Of a DNA stretch of 25,833 bases, positions 8,429 through 16,467 are shown in pieces. Positions within the stretch are counted from its first letter, which is position 1; each line of letters begins with the position of its first letter. A model generated the notes under the pieces. That model ran no database searches. It saw only the letters and a program-made list of their open reading frames with translations, and was not told the DNA's origin. Location: positions 1 to 25,833 of the forward strand of contig JBPOHD010000134.1 of the NCBI GenBank assembly GCA_052035955.1. Reading direction: 5' to 3'. Source of the DNA: JAEUNJ01 sp052035955 (GTDB lineage Bacteria; Pseudomonadota; Gammaproteobacteria; Burkholderiales; Rhodocyclaceae). The position numbers and the translations under genes are program-made.

Positions 8429-8630
8429 GACGTTCCCCGACGCCGGTGGCATCCTGCGCTACGACAGCCGGATTTCTCGTGACCGGAACCCTCGCCCCCA
8501 CCGGCCGGCATCCACATCGCCGGCGTGCGACGAGGTCGTCGAAGCGAGCCGCCCGTTGACGGGTGGCGATCACATCAACGGGCCATGACAGCGAACATGC
8601 GGGCATGGGTCAAACATGAAGGAAATGACA

Positions 8631-8789
8631 ATGGGCATCGGCACCATCCTCCTGATCGTAGTCGTCCTGATGCTGATCGGCGCCATTCCAGCCTGGCCCC
8701 ACAGCCGGAGTTGGGGATACGGTCCGAGCGGCGGCATGGGTATCGCTCTGGTCTTTTTGGTCATCCTGTTGCTGATGGGCAAGATCTAG
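8631..8789 (+). CDS. DUF3309-like 52-aa membrane protein
   Basis: A 52-aa protein: a hydrophobic helix (GTILLIVVVLMLIGAIP), a central AWPHSRSWGYGPSGG loop and a second helix (GIALVFLVILLLMG), ending KI. The central loop, with its W-P-H-S-x-x-W-G-Y-G-P-S-G-G pattern, is the hallmark of the DUF3309 family of tiny membrane proteins, which have no known function and are common in proteobacteria. The chosen ATG has AAGGAA eight bases upstream; an in-frame ATG at 8616 lacks a ribosome site. The BON lipoprotein gene follows after 199 nt on the same strand. Confidence 0.85.
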   Translation: MGIGTILLIVVVLMLIGAIPAWPHSRSWGYGPSGGMGIALVFLVILLLMGKI

Positions 8790-8988
8790 GAAGACCGGGC
8801 GACTACCCCCGCAAACCGGAAGCGACTGTCATTGGAGGCATCTCCATGCCATACGGACATCGGCAGATCGCCGGTCTCCTTTGCTCCCTCCGCCGGATTT
8901 CACTGCAGCAGACCCCTGTCGGCCGAAGGCTTCGACCGATTCCGAACCGAGTTTCGATGAGGTTCAAATTTCAAGAAAGGGAATCACC

Positions 8989-9432
8989 ATGAAAGTACCA
9001 GCGAATTTCAAATTGATCGGCATCTCGGTGGCCGTCGCCGCCGTCCTCGCGGCATGCGGCAATCCCGGTCCGGCCGAAGTGGCCGGGAAGAAGATCGACC
9101 AGACCGCCGAGGCGGCAGGAAAGAAGGTCGGCGAAGCGGCCGACAAGATGGGCGCGATGGCCGACAGGATGGAAAGGAAAGTCGACGAGCAAAGCGCGAA
9201 GGCCGGCGTCGCCATGGAGGACACGGAGATCACCGCCAAGGTGAAGGCCGCCTTCCTGGCGGAACCGGGCCTCAAGTCCTTCGACATCATCGTCGACACC
9301 ATCAAGGGCGTCGTCACGCTGACCGGGGCGGTCGATTCCGGACCGAACAGCGACAAGGCCAAGGCTTTGGCATTCAAGGTGGACGGCGTCAAGGAAGTGG
9401 ACAACCGCCTGGTGCAGAAACCGCTCACCTGA
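8989..9432 (+). CDS. BON-domain lipoprotein with helical linker
   Basis: A 147-aa exported lipoprotein. The signal peptide ends in VLAAC with the lipidated cysteine at residue 23. Residues ~30-75 form an Ala/Lys/Asp-rich helix with heptad-like repeats (KKIDQTAEAAGKKVGEAADKM), and residues ~78-147 are a BON domain (EITAKVKAAFLAEP, then IKGVVTLTGAV, then VKEVDNRLVQ). The helix may span or lie along the envelope, leaving the BON domain free in the periplasm; this is inference. The start has AAAGGG nine bases upstream. The ~95-aa helical-protein gene follows after 33 nt, so they are probably cotranscribed, ending at the hairpin at 9792. Confidence 0.9.
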   Translation: MKVPANFKLIGISVAVAAVLAACGNPGPAEVAGKKIDQTAEAAGKKVGEAADKMGAMADRMERKVDEQSAKAGVAMEDTEITAKVKAAFLAEPGLKSFDIIVDTIKGVVTLTGAVDSGPNSDKAKALAFKVDGVKEVDNRLVQKPLT

Positions 9433-9465
9433 GCCGGATGTCGAGCAACCCACAAGGAGCAGATC

Positions 9466-9753
9466 ATGGCATTGCATGAAGCGTACAAGCAGAAAATGGC
9501 GGCGCAGTTGAAGGAATGGAGCGCCCAGATCAACCTGCTCGAAGCCCAGGTGGAAAGCGCCGGGGCCGACATGAAGGTGAAGCGTGCCGAGGAAATGGAA
9601 GGGCTCCGCGCCAAGCAACGCGCCGCATCCGACAAGATGAAGGAAATCGGCAAGGCCAGCGGCGAGGCCTGGGAACAGATGAAGGAGACCGCGGACAAGA
9701 TCTGGGAAGACCTCAAGGTCGGCGTCAGCGACGCCCACGCCCGCTTCAAGTAG
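9466..9753 (+). CDS. Small helical (coiled-coil) protein, paralogue of 7519-7809
   Basis: A 95-aa, charged, helical protein without signal or membrane segment. AAGGAG precedes the ATG by eight bases. The sequence alternates Lys/Glu with Ala/Leu/Met, for example LKEWSAQINLLEAQVE and KRAEEMEGLRAKQRAASDKM. It is clearly related to the 96-aa protein at 7519-7809 (shared Y, M, L and W near the start, an AW pair, a final ARF), though most positions differ, so the duplication is old. It resembles short stress-associated coiled-coil proteins of the sll1863-like group. It ends 38 nt before a strong Rho-independent terminator. Confidence 0.82.
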   Translation: MALHEAYKQKMAAQLKEWSAQINLLEAQVESAGADMKVKRAEEMEGLRAKQRAASDKMKEIGKASGEAWEQMKETADKIWEDLKVGVSDAHARFK

Positions 9754-9791
9754 AACACGGCGGCCGAGTCCGGCCGCGCAGGACGGAAAGG

Positions 9792-9814
9792 AAAGGGGGC
9801 CGAAGCCCCCTTTT
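9792..9814. terminator. Rho-independent terminator, probably bidirectional
   Basis: A perfect stem AAAGGGGGC/GCCCCCTTT with a CGAA loop (9792-9800, 9805-9813) and a TTTT run. It lies between the convergent helical-protein gene (ending 9753) and PEP-CTERM gene (ending 9835); the A-run on the other side lets it serve both. Confidence 0.88.
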
Positions 9815-9834
9815 CCATGACTGCCCGCCCGTGA

Positions 9835-10479
9835 TCAGGAAGGACGACGGCGACGGGCGATGGCGCCCATCAGGCCGAGGCCGGCCAGGAACATGGCATA
9901 GGTCTCGGGCTCCGGCACGGCGGGCGCGAAGCCTGCGGCATTGTCGCCGATGCCGTCGAGCAGGCCGAAATTGCCGGCCTCATAGAAACGCGCATTGGTG
10001 CGAACGATCTGGGTGAAGCTCGTGGTGCCCGGCAGGATCTTCGACAGGCCGTTCGGCACGAAGCTGATGCCGATGACGCCCAGGGAACTCCGGTCGGCGT
10101 AGTCGGCGGTCTCGGTGCCATTGACGAAGATGTCGAAGGCGGCCGAAGTCTGGAACACGTCGACGACGGCGGTCCCCAGCGAGCTGAAGTCGTACAGGCC
10201 GAAGCGCTCGATGCCGTTCACCGAGCTGGCGTTGTTGGTGAATTGGAAGTAGAAGTCGAGGCCGGAACCGGTGTCGTAGACTGCCGCCCGCGCCGTGCCG
10301 TTGTAGGCGCTGTTGCTGACCAGTGTGATGGCCGATTCGAGCAGCGTGCCGCCCATGAAGCCGCCCGTGGTGTCGACGTTGGACGTGAGGACGTTGGTGT
10401 TGAGCGGGGTGGCATTGGCCACGCCGAAGGCGCCGGCAATGACGAGTGCGACAACGGAATGCCTGGTGGAAAGTTTCAA
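9835..10479 (-). CDS. PEP-CTERM sorting-signal protein
   Basis: A 214-aa secreted protein. The N-terminus is a Sec signal peptide (KLSTRHSVVALVIAGAFGVANA). The body is Thr/Asn/Ser/Gly-rich with DTGSGLDFYFQFTN and few charges. The C-terminus is a full PEP-CTERM signal: VPEPETYAMFLAGLGLMGAIARRRR, that is the VPEP motif, a hydrophobic helix and an arginine cluster. Such proteins are processed by an exosortase and usually belong to exopolysaccharide or biofilm surfaces; no exosortase gene lies in this window. No ATG fits: the best start is a TTG six bases after AAGGAG, which places the signal peptide exactly at the N-terminus. The function of the mature domain is unknown. Confidence 0.85.
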   Translation of the reverse strand: MKLSTRHSVVALVIAGAFGVANATPLNTNVLTSNVDTTGGFMGGTLLESAITLVSNSAYNGTARAAVYDTGSGLDFYFQFTNNASSVNGIERFGLYDFSSLGTAVVDVFQTSAAFDIFVNGTETADYADRSSLGVIGISFVPNGLSKILPGTTSFTQIVRTNARFYEAGNFGLLDGIGDNAAGFAPAVPEPETYAMFLAGLGLMGAIARRRRPS

Positions 10480-10657
10480 TTGATTCTCCTTGAGGATGTT
10501 GGTGCGTGGAAGCAACAAGAAACGCCGATACGCTTGCTGCCCGGGTGCATATTGGCCTGCGCTTGATTCCTGATCGGTTCGTCGGACCACATAGCGGAAG
10601 AAATATGCGGGTCCGTCCGCTCCTGTCCATCCGTGTTCGGCGGCGGAGGTCGGCCAG

Positions 10658-11746
10658 TCAGCCGGCGCAGATGAACAGCACATCTGCATAGGCGTCGGCG
10701 AACAGGCGCACACCTTGCGCCTGCAGGACTTCTCCGACATCGTCCCGATCGATGCCCAGGGCCGCCAGGGCGGCGAAATGGCCGCGGCCTTCCGCATCGG
10801 CGTCGGCGCGACCGGTTGCCGCGCGGCCGTGGTCACGGAAGGCGGTGAGCGTCGCATCCGGCAGGGTGGTGATGGTTTCCGGGCAGATCAGCGCCTCCAC
10901 GTAGAGGAGGTCGCCATAGGCCGGGTTCTTGCTGCCGGTGCTCGCCCAGAGCGGCGTCTGGGGCCGCACGCCGGCACGGGCGAAAGCGTCGAAGGACGGA
11001 CCGTGGAAGATCGCCCGATAGCGTTCGTAGCAGATCCTGGCCAGCGCCACGCCACTGCCGCCGCGCAAGGCGAGGGCGGCGTCGCTGCCGATCGCATTCA
11101 GGCGATGGTCGACAAGGGTGTCGACCCGGCTGAGGAAGACGCTGGCCACCGAGCGCAGTTGCTCCGCCTTTCCGCCATCGGCGAGCCAGCGCCCTGCCCC
11201 GCGCAGGTAGGCCTGGGCCACCGCCTCGTATTGGGCCAGGGAAAAGATCAGCGTCACGTTCACCCGGATGCCGGCCGCCGTCAGCCGCTCGAAGGCCTGC
11301 ACACCCGCCGCGGTGGCCGGCAGCTTGATGAGCAGGTTGTCGCGCGCCACGGCATGGCGCAGCCGCCTTGCCGCCGCCTCCGAACCGGCGGCGTCGTGGG
11401 CCAGCGCCGGCGACACCTCGAGGCTGACATAGCCCGTCTCGCCGCCGCTGGCCGCGCAGGCCGGAAGCAGGAGGTCGCAGGCGGCCTGGATATCGGGCAG
11501 GACGAGCGCTTCGTAGCACGCTTCGGCGCCGAGACCCAAGGCACGCAGGCGTTCCAGATCCGCCCGATAGTCGGCCCCGCCGTCGATGGCCTGGCGGAAT
11601 ATGGCCGGGTTCGAGGTCACACCGTCTACGCCGTCTTCGGCCACCAGGCGCCGCAGGCTTCCATCCCGGATCAGCGCCCGGGAAAGGTTGTCGAGCCAGA
11701 CATGCTGGCCGAGCGCCTTCAGGGCCAGGAGGGGATTCGCGTTCAC
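10658..11746 (-). CDS. tal: Transaldolase
   Basis: A 362-aa cytoplasmic enzyme that moves a dihydroxyacetone unit between sugar phosphates in the non-oxidative pentose phosphate pathway. Visible motifs are VTSNPAIF near residue 45, the Schiff-base lysine region NLLIKLPAT, NVTLIFSLAQY, ASVFLSRVD and LWASTGSKNPAY. The length and N-terminus (NPLLALKALGQHVWLDNLSR) fit the longer transaldolase type rather than the ~316-aa TalB type. The GTG start overlaps the phosphoketolase stop by 4 nt (GTGA), indicating coupling; an ATG at 11770 would add eight residues. Being cotranscribed with phosphoketolase, it would help turn C5-C7 sugar phosphates into the substrates phosphoketolase splits. Confidence 0.93.
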   Translation of the reverse strand: MNANPLLALKALGQHVWLDNLSRALIRDGSLRRLVAEDGVDGVTSNPAIFRQAIDGGADYRADLERLRALGLGAEACYEALVLPDIQAACDLLLPACAASGGETGYVSLEVSPALAHDAAGSEAAARRLRHAVARDNLLIKLPATAAGVQAFERLTAAGIRVNVTLIFSLAQYEAVAQAYLRGAGRWLADGGKAEQLRSVASVFLSRVDTLVDHRLNAIGSDAALALRGGSGVALARICYERYRAIFHGPSFDAFARAGVRPQTPLWASTGSKNPAYGDLLYVEALICPETITTLPDATLTAFRDHGRAATGRADADAEGRGHFAALAALGIDRDDVGEVLQAQGVRLFADAYADVLFICAG

Positions 11747-14118
11747 TCCCCGGCGCCGCGACCGGGCCATGCCCAATCGCGGATTTCCGGCATGTCTTCG
11801 CCGTGCCGATGGATGTACTGGGTGTGGCGATTGAGCTGGTCGCGCATGCGCTGCTTGATGTACGCCGCCTGCGCCCGCAGCTTCGGCACCTGGTTGGCCA
11901 CGTCGGTCACCAGGTGGTAGCGGTCGAGGCCGTTGAGCACCACCATGTCGAAGGGTGTCGTGGTCGTGCCCTCCTCCTTGTAGCCGCGCACGTGGAGGTT
12001 CGGGTGGTTGTTGCGCCGGTAGGTGAGCCGGTGGATCAGCCAGGGGTAGCCATGGTAGGCGAAGAGGATGGGCTTGTCGGTGGTGAACAGGGTGTCGAAT
12101 TCCATGCCCGACAGCCCGTGGGGATGTTCTTCGCGGGGCGCCAGGGTCATCAGGTCCACCACGTTGACGAAGCGCATCTTCAGGTCGGGCGTCAGCTGCC
12201 GCAGGATGTCGATGGCGGCCAGCATCTCCAGGGTCGGCACGTCGCCCGCCGCCGCCAGCACGATATCCGGCTCGCCGGTGCCGTCGTTACAGGCCCACTC
12301 CCACATGCCGATGCCGGCGCGCGCATGGTCGGCGGCGGCCTCCATGTCCAGACACTGGAGTTCGGGCTGCTTGCAGGCGACGATTACGTTCACCAGGTCG
12401 CGGCTGCGCAGGCACTGGTCGGCGACCACCAGCAGGGTGTTGGCGTCGGGCGGCAGGTAGACGCGGATGATGTCGGCCTTCTTGTTGACCACGTGATCGA
12501 TGAAACCCGGATCCTGGTGCGAGAAGCCGTTGTTGTCCTGGCGCCAGACATGGGAGCTGAGCAGGATGTTGAGCGAGGCGATGGGACGCCGCCAGGGAAT
12601 CCCGCGACAGACCTTGAGCCATTTGGCATGTTGGTTGAACATCGAATCGACGATGTGGATGAAGGCCTCGTAGCTGGAGAACAGCCCGTGGCGGCCGCTG
12701 AGCAGATAGCCCTCGAGCCAGCCCTGGCAGGCGTGCTCCGAAAGGAACTCGACGACGCGGCCGTCGGGGGCCAGGTGATCGTCGATGTCCAGGCGCTCGG
12801 CCATCCAGTCCCTATCGGTCACCTCGAACAGGGCACCGAGCCGGTTCGAGGTCGTCTCGTCCGGACCGAAGACACGGAAGTTGTCCATGTTGTTGCGCAT
12901 CACGTCGCGCAGGAAGACCCCCATCGCCCGCGTCGATTCGGCCACCGTGATGCCCGGCAGACCCACGTCGATGGCATAGTCGCGAAAGTTCGGCAGGCGC
13001 AGATTGCGCAGCAGCATGCCGCCGTTGGCGTGAGGATTGGCACCCATGCGACGCAGGCCCGCGGGTGCCAGGGCGGCCAGTTCGACCCTGAGCCCGCCGG
13101 CGGCATCGAACAATTCGTCCGGGCGGTAGGAGCGCATCCAGTCCTCGAGCAGGCGCACGTGCTCCGGCTTTTCCATTTCGGCGAACGGGACCTGGTGCGA
13201 ACGCCAGTAGCCTTCGGTCTTCCTGCCATCCACTTCTTTCGGCCCTGTCCAGCCCTTGGGCGAACGCAGCACGATCATCGGCCAGGGGGGGCGACTGGAT
13301 TCGCCGTCCTGGCGGGCACGCCGCTGGATTTCGCGAATCTCGGCGCAGGCCCTGTCCACGGCGGCGGCCATGGCCCGGTGCATGGCTTCCGGTTCGTCGC
13401 CCTCGACGAAGTGGGGCCGGTATCCGTAACCCGTCAGGAGGCTTTCCAGCTCGGCATGGCTGATGCGGGCGAGGACCGCCGGGCTGGCGATCTTGTAGCC
13501 GTTGAGATGCAGGATGGGCAGGACGGCCCCGTCTTTCTTCGGGTTCAGGAACTTGTTGGAATGCCAGGACGTGGCCAGCGGCCCGGTTTCCGCCTCGCCG
13601 TCGCCCACCACGCAGCAGGCGATCAGTTCCGGGTTGTCGAAGACGGCGCCGAAGGCGTGGAACAGGGCGTAGCCCAGCTCGCCACCCTCATGGATGGACC
13701 CGGGCGTCTCCGGTGCGGCGTGGCTGGGAATGCCGCCCGGGAAGGAAAACTGCCGGAACAGGCGGCGCATGCCCGCCTCGTCCCGGGAGACGTCCGCATA
13801 CAGCTCGCTGTAGCTGCCCTCCAGCCAGGTGTTGGCCACCACCGCGGGCCCGCCGTGGCCGGGCCCGGCGATGAAGATCATGTCCAGGTCCAGGCGCCGG
13901 ATCGCCCGGTTCATATGCGCATAGACGAAATTCAGACCCGGCGTCGTTCCCCAGTGCCCGAGCAGGCGCGGCTTGATATGCGCCCGCAACAGGGGTTCCT
14001 TGAGCAAGGGATTGTCGAGCAGGTAGATCTGGCCGACCGACAGGTAGTTGGCGGCCCGCCAATAGGCGTCGATGGCCGCCAGCTCCTCGTCGGTCAGGGA
14101 CGAATCCATGGGCGGCAT
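11743..14118 (-). CDS. xfp: Xylulose-5-P/fructose-6-P phosphoketolase
   Basis: A 791-aa thiamine-diphosphate enzyme that splits xylulose 5-phosphate (and often fructose 6-phosphate) with phosphate into acetyl phosphate and an aldose phosphate. It shows the family N-terminus DAYWRAANYLSVGQIYL, HGGP (residues 88-91), the ThDP/Mg site GDGEAETGPLATSWHSNKF (from 172), HLNGYKI, and late motifs SSYEAFIHIVDSMFNQHAKW and FSHQDPGFIDHV. The length is normal for the family. The ATG at 14118 has GGGGAG seven bases upstream; an ATG at 14184, overlapping the cytochrome gene, lacks a ribosome site. Placed between cytochrome b561 and transaldolase genes, it would supply acetyl phosphate, and through acetate kinase ATP, without respiration. 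Confidence 0.95.
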   Translation of the reverse strand: MPPMDSSLTDEELAAIDAYWRAANYLSVGQIYLLDNPLLKEPLLRAHIKPRLLGHWGTTPGLNFVYAHMNRAIRRLDLDMIFIAGPGHGGPAVVANTWLEGSYSELYADVSRDEAGMRRLFRQFSFPGGIPSHAAPETPGSIHEGGELGYALFHAFGAVFDNPELIACCVVGDGEAETGPLATSWHSNKFLNPKKDGAVLPILHLNGYKIASPAVLARISHAELESLLTGYGYRPHFVEGDEPEAMHRAMAAAVDRACAEIREIQRRARQDGESSRPPWPMIVLRSPKGWTGPKEVDGRKTEGYWRSHQVPFAEMEKPEHVRLLEDWMRSYRPDELFDAAGGLRVELAALAPAGLRRMGANPHANGGMLLRNLRLPNFRDYAIDVGLPGITVAESTRAMGVFLRDVMRNNMDNFRVFGPDETTSNRLGALFEVTDRDWMAERLDIDDHLAPDGRVVEFLSEHACQGWLEGYLLSGRHGLFSSYEAFIHIVDSMFNQHAKWLKVCRGIPWRRPIASLNILLSSHVWRQDNNGFSHQDPGFIDHVVNKKADIIRVYLPPDANTLLVVADQCLRSRDLVNVIVACKQPELQCLDMEAAADHARAGIGMWEWACNDGTGEPDIVLAAAGDVPTLEMLAAIDILRQLTPDLKMRFVNVVDLMTLAPREEHPHGLSGMEFDTLFTTDKPILFAYHGYPWLIHRLTYRRNNHPNLHVRGYKEEGTTTTPFDMVVLNGLDRYHLVTDVANQVPKLRAQAAYIKQRMRDQLNRHTQYIHRHGEDMPEIRDWAWPGRGAGE

Positions 14119-14176
14119 GGCCGTCTCCCCGGCTGCCCGGCGCGACCCCGCCGCCTCGGCAGTCCGGCCCGCGGCG

Positions 14177-14725
14177 TCAGCCATGACGCGGCAGGATCTG
14201 CCGGAGCGTGTTGTCGCGCTTCACGAAATGGTGGAAGAGCGCGGCGGCGCCATGCAGGCCGATGAGGAAGTAGCCGACGGTGCCGGCGGTTTCATGGATT
14301 TCCTTGATCAGTGCCGCCGTGCCCTTGTTTTCGGCGATCAGCCCCGGGAGTTGCAGGCCGAAGAAGGGCACCGGCTTCCCTTCGGCGCTCAGCATCAGCC
14401 AGCCGGCCAGCGGCATGCCTATCATCAACGCATAGAGCGAAGCGTGCATCAGCTGCCCGGAAAGCTTCTGCCAGCCGGGCGAAGCGGGCTCGACGGACGG
14501 CATCGGATCGCCATAGTGCAGGCGCAGCCGAATCCACACCAGCACGAAAACGAGCAGGCCGAGCATGAAATGCCAGGTCTTCAAGGCCTCGCGCAGGTCG
14601 CTTCCCTTGGGATAGGCTTCGCGCAGGTCGATGCAGGCATAGACGGCCACCATCAGGGCCAGCATCACCCAGTGCAGGGCGATCGGCAGTACGCCGTACC
14701 GCTCGGTGCTATTGCGCCATTGCAT
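14177..14725 (-). CDS. Cytochrome b561 (di-haem membrane protein)
   Basis: A 182-aa inner membrane protein with four transmembrane helices. Histidines at 18, 52, 144 and 158 have the spacing of the haem ligands of bacterial CybB (34 residues in the first pair, 14 in the second), so two b haems are expected. Other family signatures are ALHW, TWHFMLG and LHGAAALFHHF. CybB-type proteins oxidise ubiquinol, with superoxide as a proposed acceptor. The start ATG has GGAG seven bases upstream; the frame extends 24 codons further without coding character. It is probably the first gene of an operon with phosphoketolase (58 nt downstream) and transaldolase. An operator-like palindrome lies about 110 nt upstream. 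Confidence 0.92.
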   Translation of the reverse strand: MQWRNSTERYGVLPIALHWVMLALMVAVYACIDLREAYPKGSDLREALKTWHFMLGLLVFVLVWIRLRLHYGDPMPSVEPASPGWQKLSGQLMHASLYALMIGMPLAGWLMLSAEGKPVPFFGLQLPGLIAENKGTAALIKEIHETAGTVGYFLIGLHGAAALFHHFVKRDNTLRQILPRHG

Positions 14726-14833
14726 GGCCCGTCTCCGTCCTGGTTGCATCTGCGAGGCACTTGGATTCCATTGGCATGGTCTTTCCTCCATCGACACTGA
14801 CGCGGACGAGCTTGCCGCAGGCGCGCACGCCGG

Positions 14834-14849
14834 TCGGTGCGCTGGCGCG
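14834..14849. promoter_or_regulatory. Operator-like palindrome, copy 5
   Basis: The core GTGCGCTGGCGCGC (14835-14848) has one mismatch to GTGCG-N4-CGCAC. It lies 110 nt upstream of the cytochrome b561 start, in the 178-nt gap after cbpM. Confidence 0.5.
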
Positions 14850-14903
14850 CATACGGCCTTTGTCTGACAATCCGGGGACGCCGCGATGCCGGACCCCTCG
14901 GGG

Positions 14904-15224
14904 TCACTGGCCGGAAAGCACCCGCAGGCGGGCGCGCAGCGCGTCGAGTTCGTCGAGAAGCTCCAGCGCCAGTGCCACCCCGGGCGTGTTGATGCCGAGG
15001 TCGCGCTGCAAGCGCAGGGCCACGGAGGCGCGGCGCAGGTGGATACCGCTGAAACGCCAGCGATGGGGCTCGCGGCCGGCGGGCGTGAGGACGCCCTCGT
15101 CCACCAGTTCGACGATGAACTTCGCGTGCACGAAGCACGCCCGGCTGACCTCGGCCAGGCTCAGCTCCGTTTGCTCCTCCAGCACGATCACCGTGGTTTG
15201 CGGCAGCATGTTGCGGATCTCCAT
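14904..15224 (-). CDS. cbpM: Chaperone modulator CbpM
   Basis: A 106-aa MerR-like protein. It contains LSLAEVSRACFVHAKFIVELVDEGVLTP, then a W-R-F-S motif, then RRASVALRLQRDLGINTPGVALALELLDELDALRARL, the layout of CbpM. CbpM binds the J-domain of CbpA and blocks its co-chaperone and DNA-binding activities. The ATG is only two bases past the cbpA stop, so translation is coupled. The open frame continues through the whole of cbpA, but only this part shows family sequence. The pairing with the adjacent CbpA confirms the call. Confidence 0.9.
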   Translation of the reverse strand: MEIRNMLPQTTVIVLEEQTELSLAEVSRACFVHAKFIVELVDEGVLTPAGREPHRWRFSGIHLRRASVALRLQRDLGINTPGVALALELLDELDALRARLRVLSGQ

Positions 15225-15226
15225 GA

Positions 15227-16174
15227 TCAGGCCCCGAGTCCGGCGCGGGGATCGAAGCCGCCGAACTGCTTGGCCATGGCTTCGTAGAAGGCGCGCCCCG
15301 GTTCGTCGTCGGCCGGCGGCAGGACGACGGGCAGGACGACATAGAAGTCGCCCGGGGTGCTGCCCGGAATGCCGCGTCCCTTGAGCCGCAGCCGGCTTCC
15401 GGCCATGGATCCCGCCGGAATCTTGAGTTCGACCTTGCCTCCCGGGGTCGGTACCGTGACCGTGGCGCCAAGAGCCGCCTCCCAGGGGGCCAGCGGCAGG
15501 TCCAGATAGACGTCGCGGCGTTCGACGCGGAAGAGCGGATGGTCGTGGAAGCCCACTTCCAGATACAGGTCGCCGGGCTTTCCGCCGCCGAATCCCGGCG
15601 CGCCCTGGCCCGTCAGGCGGATGTGCTGGCCGGCATGGACACCGCGGGGAATCGCCACCTGCAACTTGTGGGCGCGATTCGTGGCATGTCCTCTGGCGTC
15701 GGTTCCGGGTGTATGGACCGTGATGGTGCGGGTCGCGCCGGCATAGGCGTCCTCGAGGTCGATCAGCACCTTGGCGTGACGGTCCTCGCCGCGCGCCTGG
15801 AATGAGGTACCGCCACGCGCATCGCGGGAAGCTCCGCGACCATAGAGGGATTCGAAGAACTCGCTGAAGGCGGTCGCCCCCGCATCGTCGGCGCCATTGC
15901 CTGAAAACGCGAAACCGCCGTTCCAGTCCGGCGGCGCGCGGAACTCCTGTCCGGCCTTCCAGTCGTGGCCCAGCTGGTCGTAGGCGGCGCGCTTTTCCAG
16001 GTCCTTGAGCACCGCATAGGCCTCGCCGAGCTCTTTGAACCTGTCCTCGGCGTCCGTCGCCTTGCTGACGTCCGGATGGTATTTCCGCGCCAGCTTCCGG
16101 TAGGCACGCTTGATCTCGTCCTGGGACGCGTCGCGCTCCACCTCCATGATCCTGTAATAGTCCTTGAATTCCAT
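15227..16174 (-). CDS. cbpA: CbpA, DnaJ-class curved-DNA-binding co-chaperone
   Basis: A 315-aa protein with an N-terminal J-domain (residues 1-70, HPD at 33-35, then the RAAYDQLG close), a Gly/Phe-poor linker with FRAPPDWNGGFAF, and two C-terminal beta-sandwich peptide-binding domains (VLIDLEDAYAGATRTI; LYLEVGFHDHPLFRVERRDVYLDLPL; GGKVELKIPAGSMAGSRLRLKGRGIP). There is no CxxCxGxG zinc region, which separates it from DnaJ and fits CbpA. It stimulates DnaK and binds curved DNA, usually in stationary phase. Two bases separate it from cbpM. An operator-like palindrome lies about 140 nt upstream, midway to the divergent DUF1840 gene. The ribosome site before the ATG is weak. Confidence 0.95.
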   Translation of the reverse strand: MEFKDYYRIMEVERDASQDEIKRAYRKLARKYHPDVSKATDAEDRFKELGEAYAVLKDLEKRAAYDQLGHDWKAGQEFRAPPDWNGGFAFSGNGADDAGATAFSEFFESLYGRGASRDARGGTSFQARGEDRHAKVLIDLEDAYAGATRTITVHTPGTDARGHATNRAHKLQVAIPRGVHAGQHIRLTGQGAPGFGGGKPGDLYLEVGFHDHPLFRVERRDVYLDLPLAPWEAALGATVTVPTPGGKVELKIPAGSMAGSRLRLKGRGIPGSTPGDFYVVLPVVLPPADDEPGRAFYEAMAKQFGGFDPRAGLGA

Positions 16175-16314
16175 AGGGCCCGGCGCTCAATTTTGTAGGA
16201 GGCATCGTGACGCCTGGATCAGGTGTCCTGTCGGCCTCCATCGGCCCTGGTCGGCCGGATGCCGCAACATGCCTGCCAGCTGCGAAAAGCGTACCAGCAT
16301 GGGCGCCGGGCATC

Positions 16315-16330
16315 CGTGCGCCAGCGCACA
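16315..16330. promoter_or_regulatory. Operator-like palindrome, copy 6
   Basis: A perfect core GTGCGCCAGCGCAC (16316-16329), palindromic through nearly its whole length, followed by ACAGACAC. It sits almost exactly midway (about 140 nt from each) between the divergent cbpA and DUF1840 starts. A degenerate second half-site, AACGCACAG, ends at 16390. Confidence 0.7.
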
Positions 16331-16467
16331 CAGACACCGCCGGCACCGGCGGCCGGCATGCATCTCCTGCCTATGTAGCCGAACGCACAGCGGCCGGGCG
16401 CGACGTTCCGTATGCTGGAAACGATGCCCGGATCGACATTCGATCCGGCAGCGAGGAGTCCGACATC

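Larger units (their letters stand above)
8302..8630. other. Divergent control region between DUF883 and DUF3309 genes
   Basis: These 329 nt hold no credible gene. They contain two operator-like palindromes whose centres are 33 bp apart (about three helical turns), so bound proteins would lie on the same DNA face. They sit nearer the DUF883-like gene but could also serve the DUF3309 gene some 200 nt away. I could not assign clear -10/-35 boxes. Confidence 0.6.

Noticed and set aside
8302..8630. Paired palindromes considered as a CRISPR-like or mobile repeat array
   Set aside because: Only two copies with different centres occur here, without regular spacers; dispersed single copies elsewhere upstream of genes fit operators better.
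10480..10857. N-terminal extension of the PEP-CTERM protein to 340 aa
   Set aside because: The extension overlaps the transaldolase gene and would put the signal peptide in the middle of the protein; the TTG after AAGGAG fits instead.
11803..14265. An 820-codon open frame on the plus strand opposite phosphoketolase
   Set aside because: It is the antisense shadow of a high-G+C gene: no ribosome site, no recognisable domain, and a His/Val/Gly-rich translation. The minus frame has clear phosphoketolase motifs throughout.
15225..16346. A 374-codon upstream extension of the cbpM frame through cbpA
   Set aside because: The sequence is Arg/Gly/Pro-rich frame-shifted cbpA; the J-domain protein is in the other frame and cbpM starts two bases after it.
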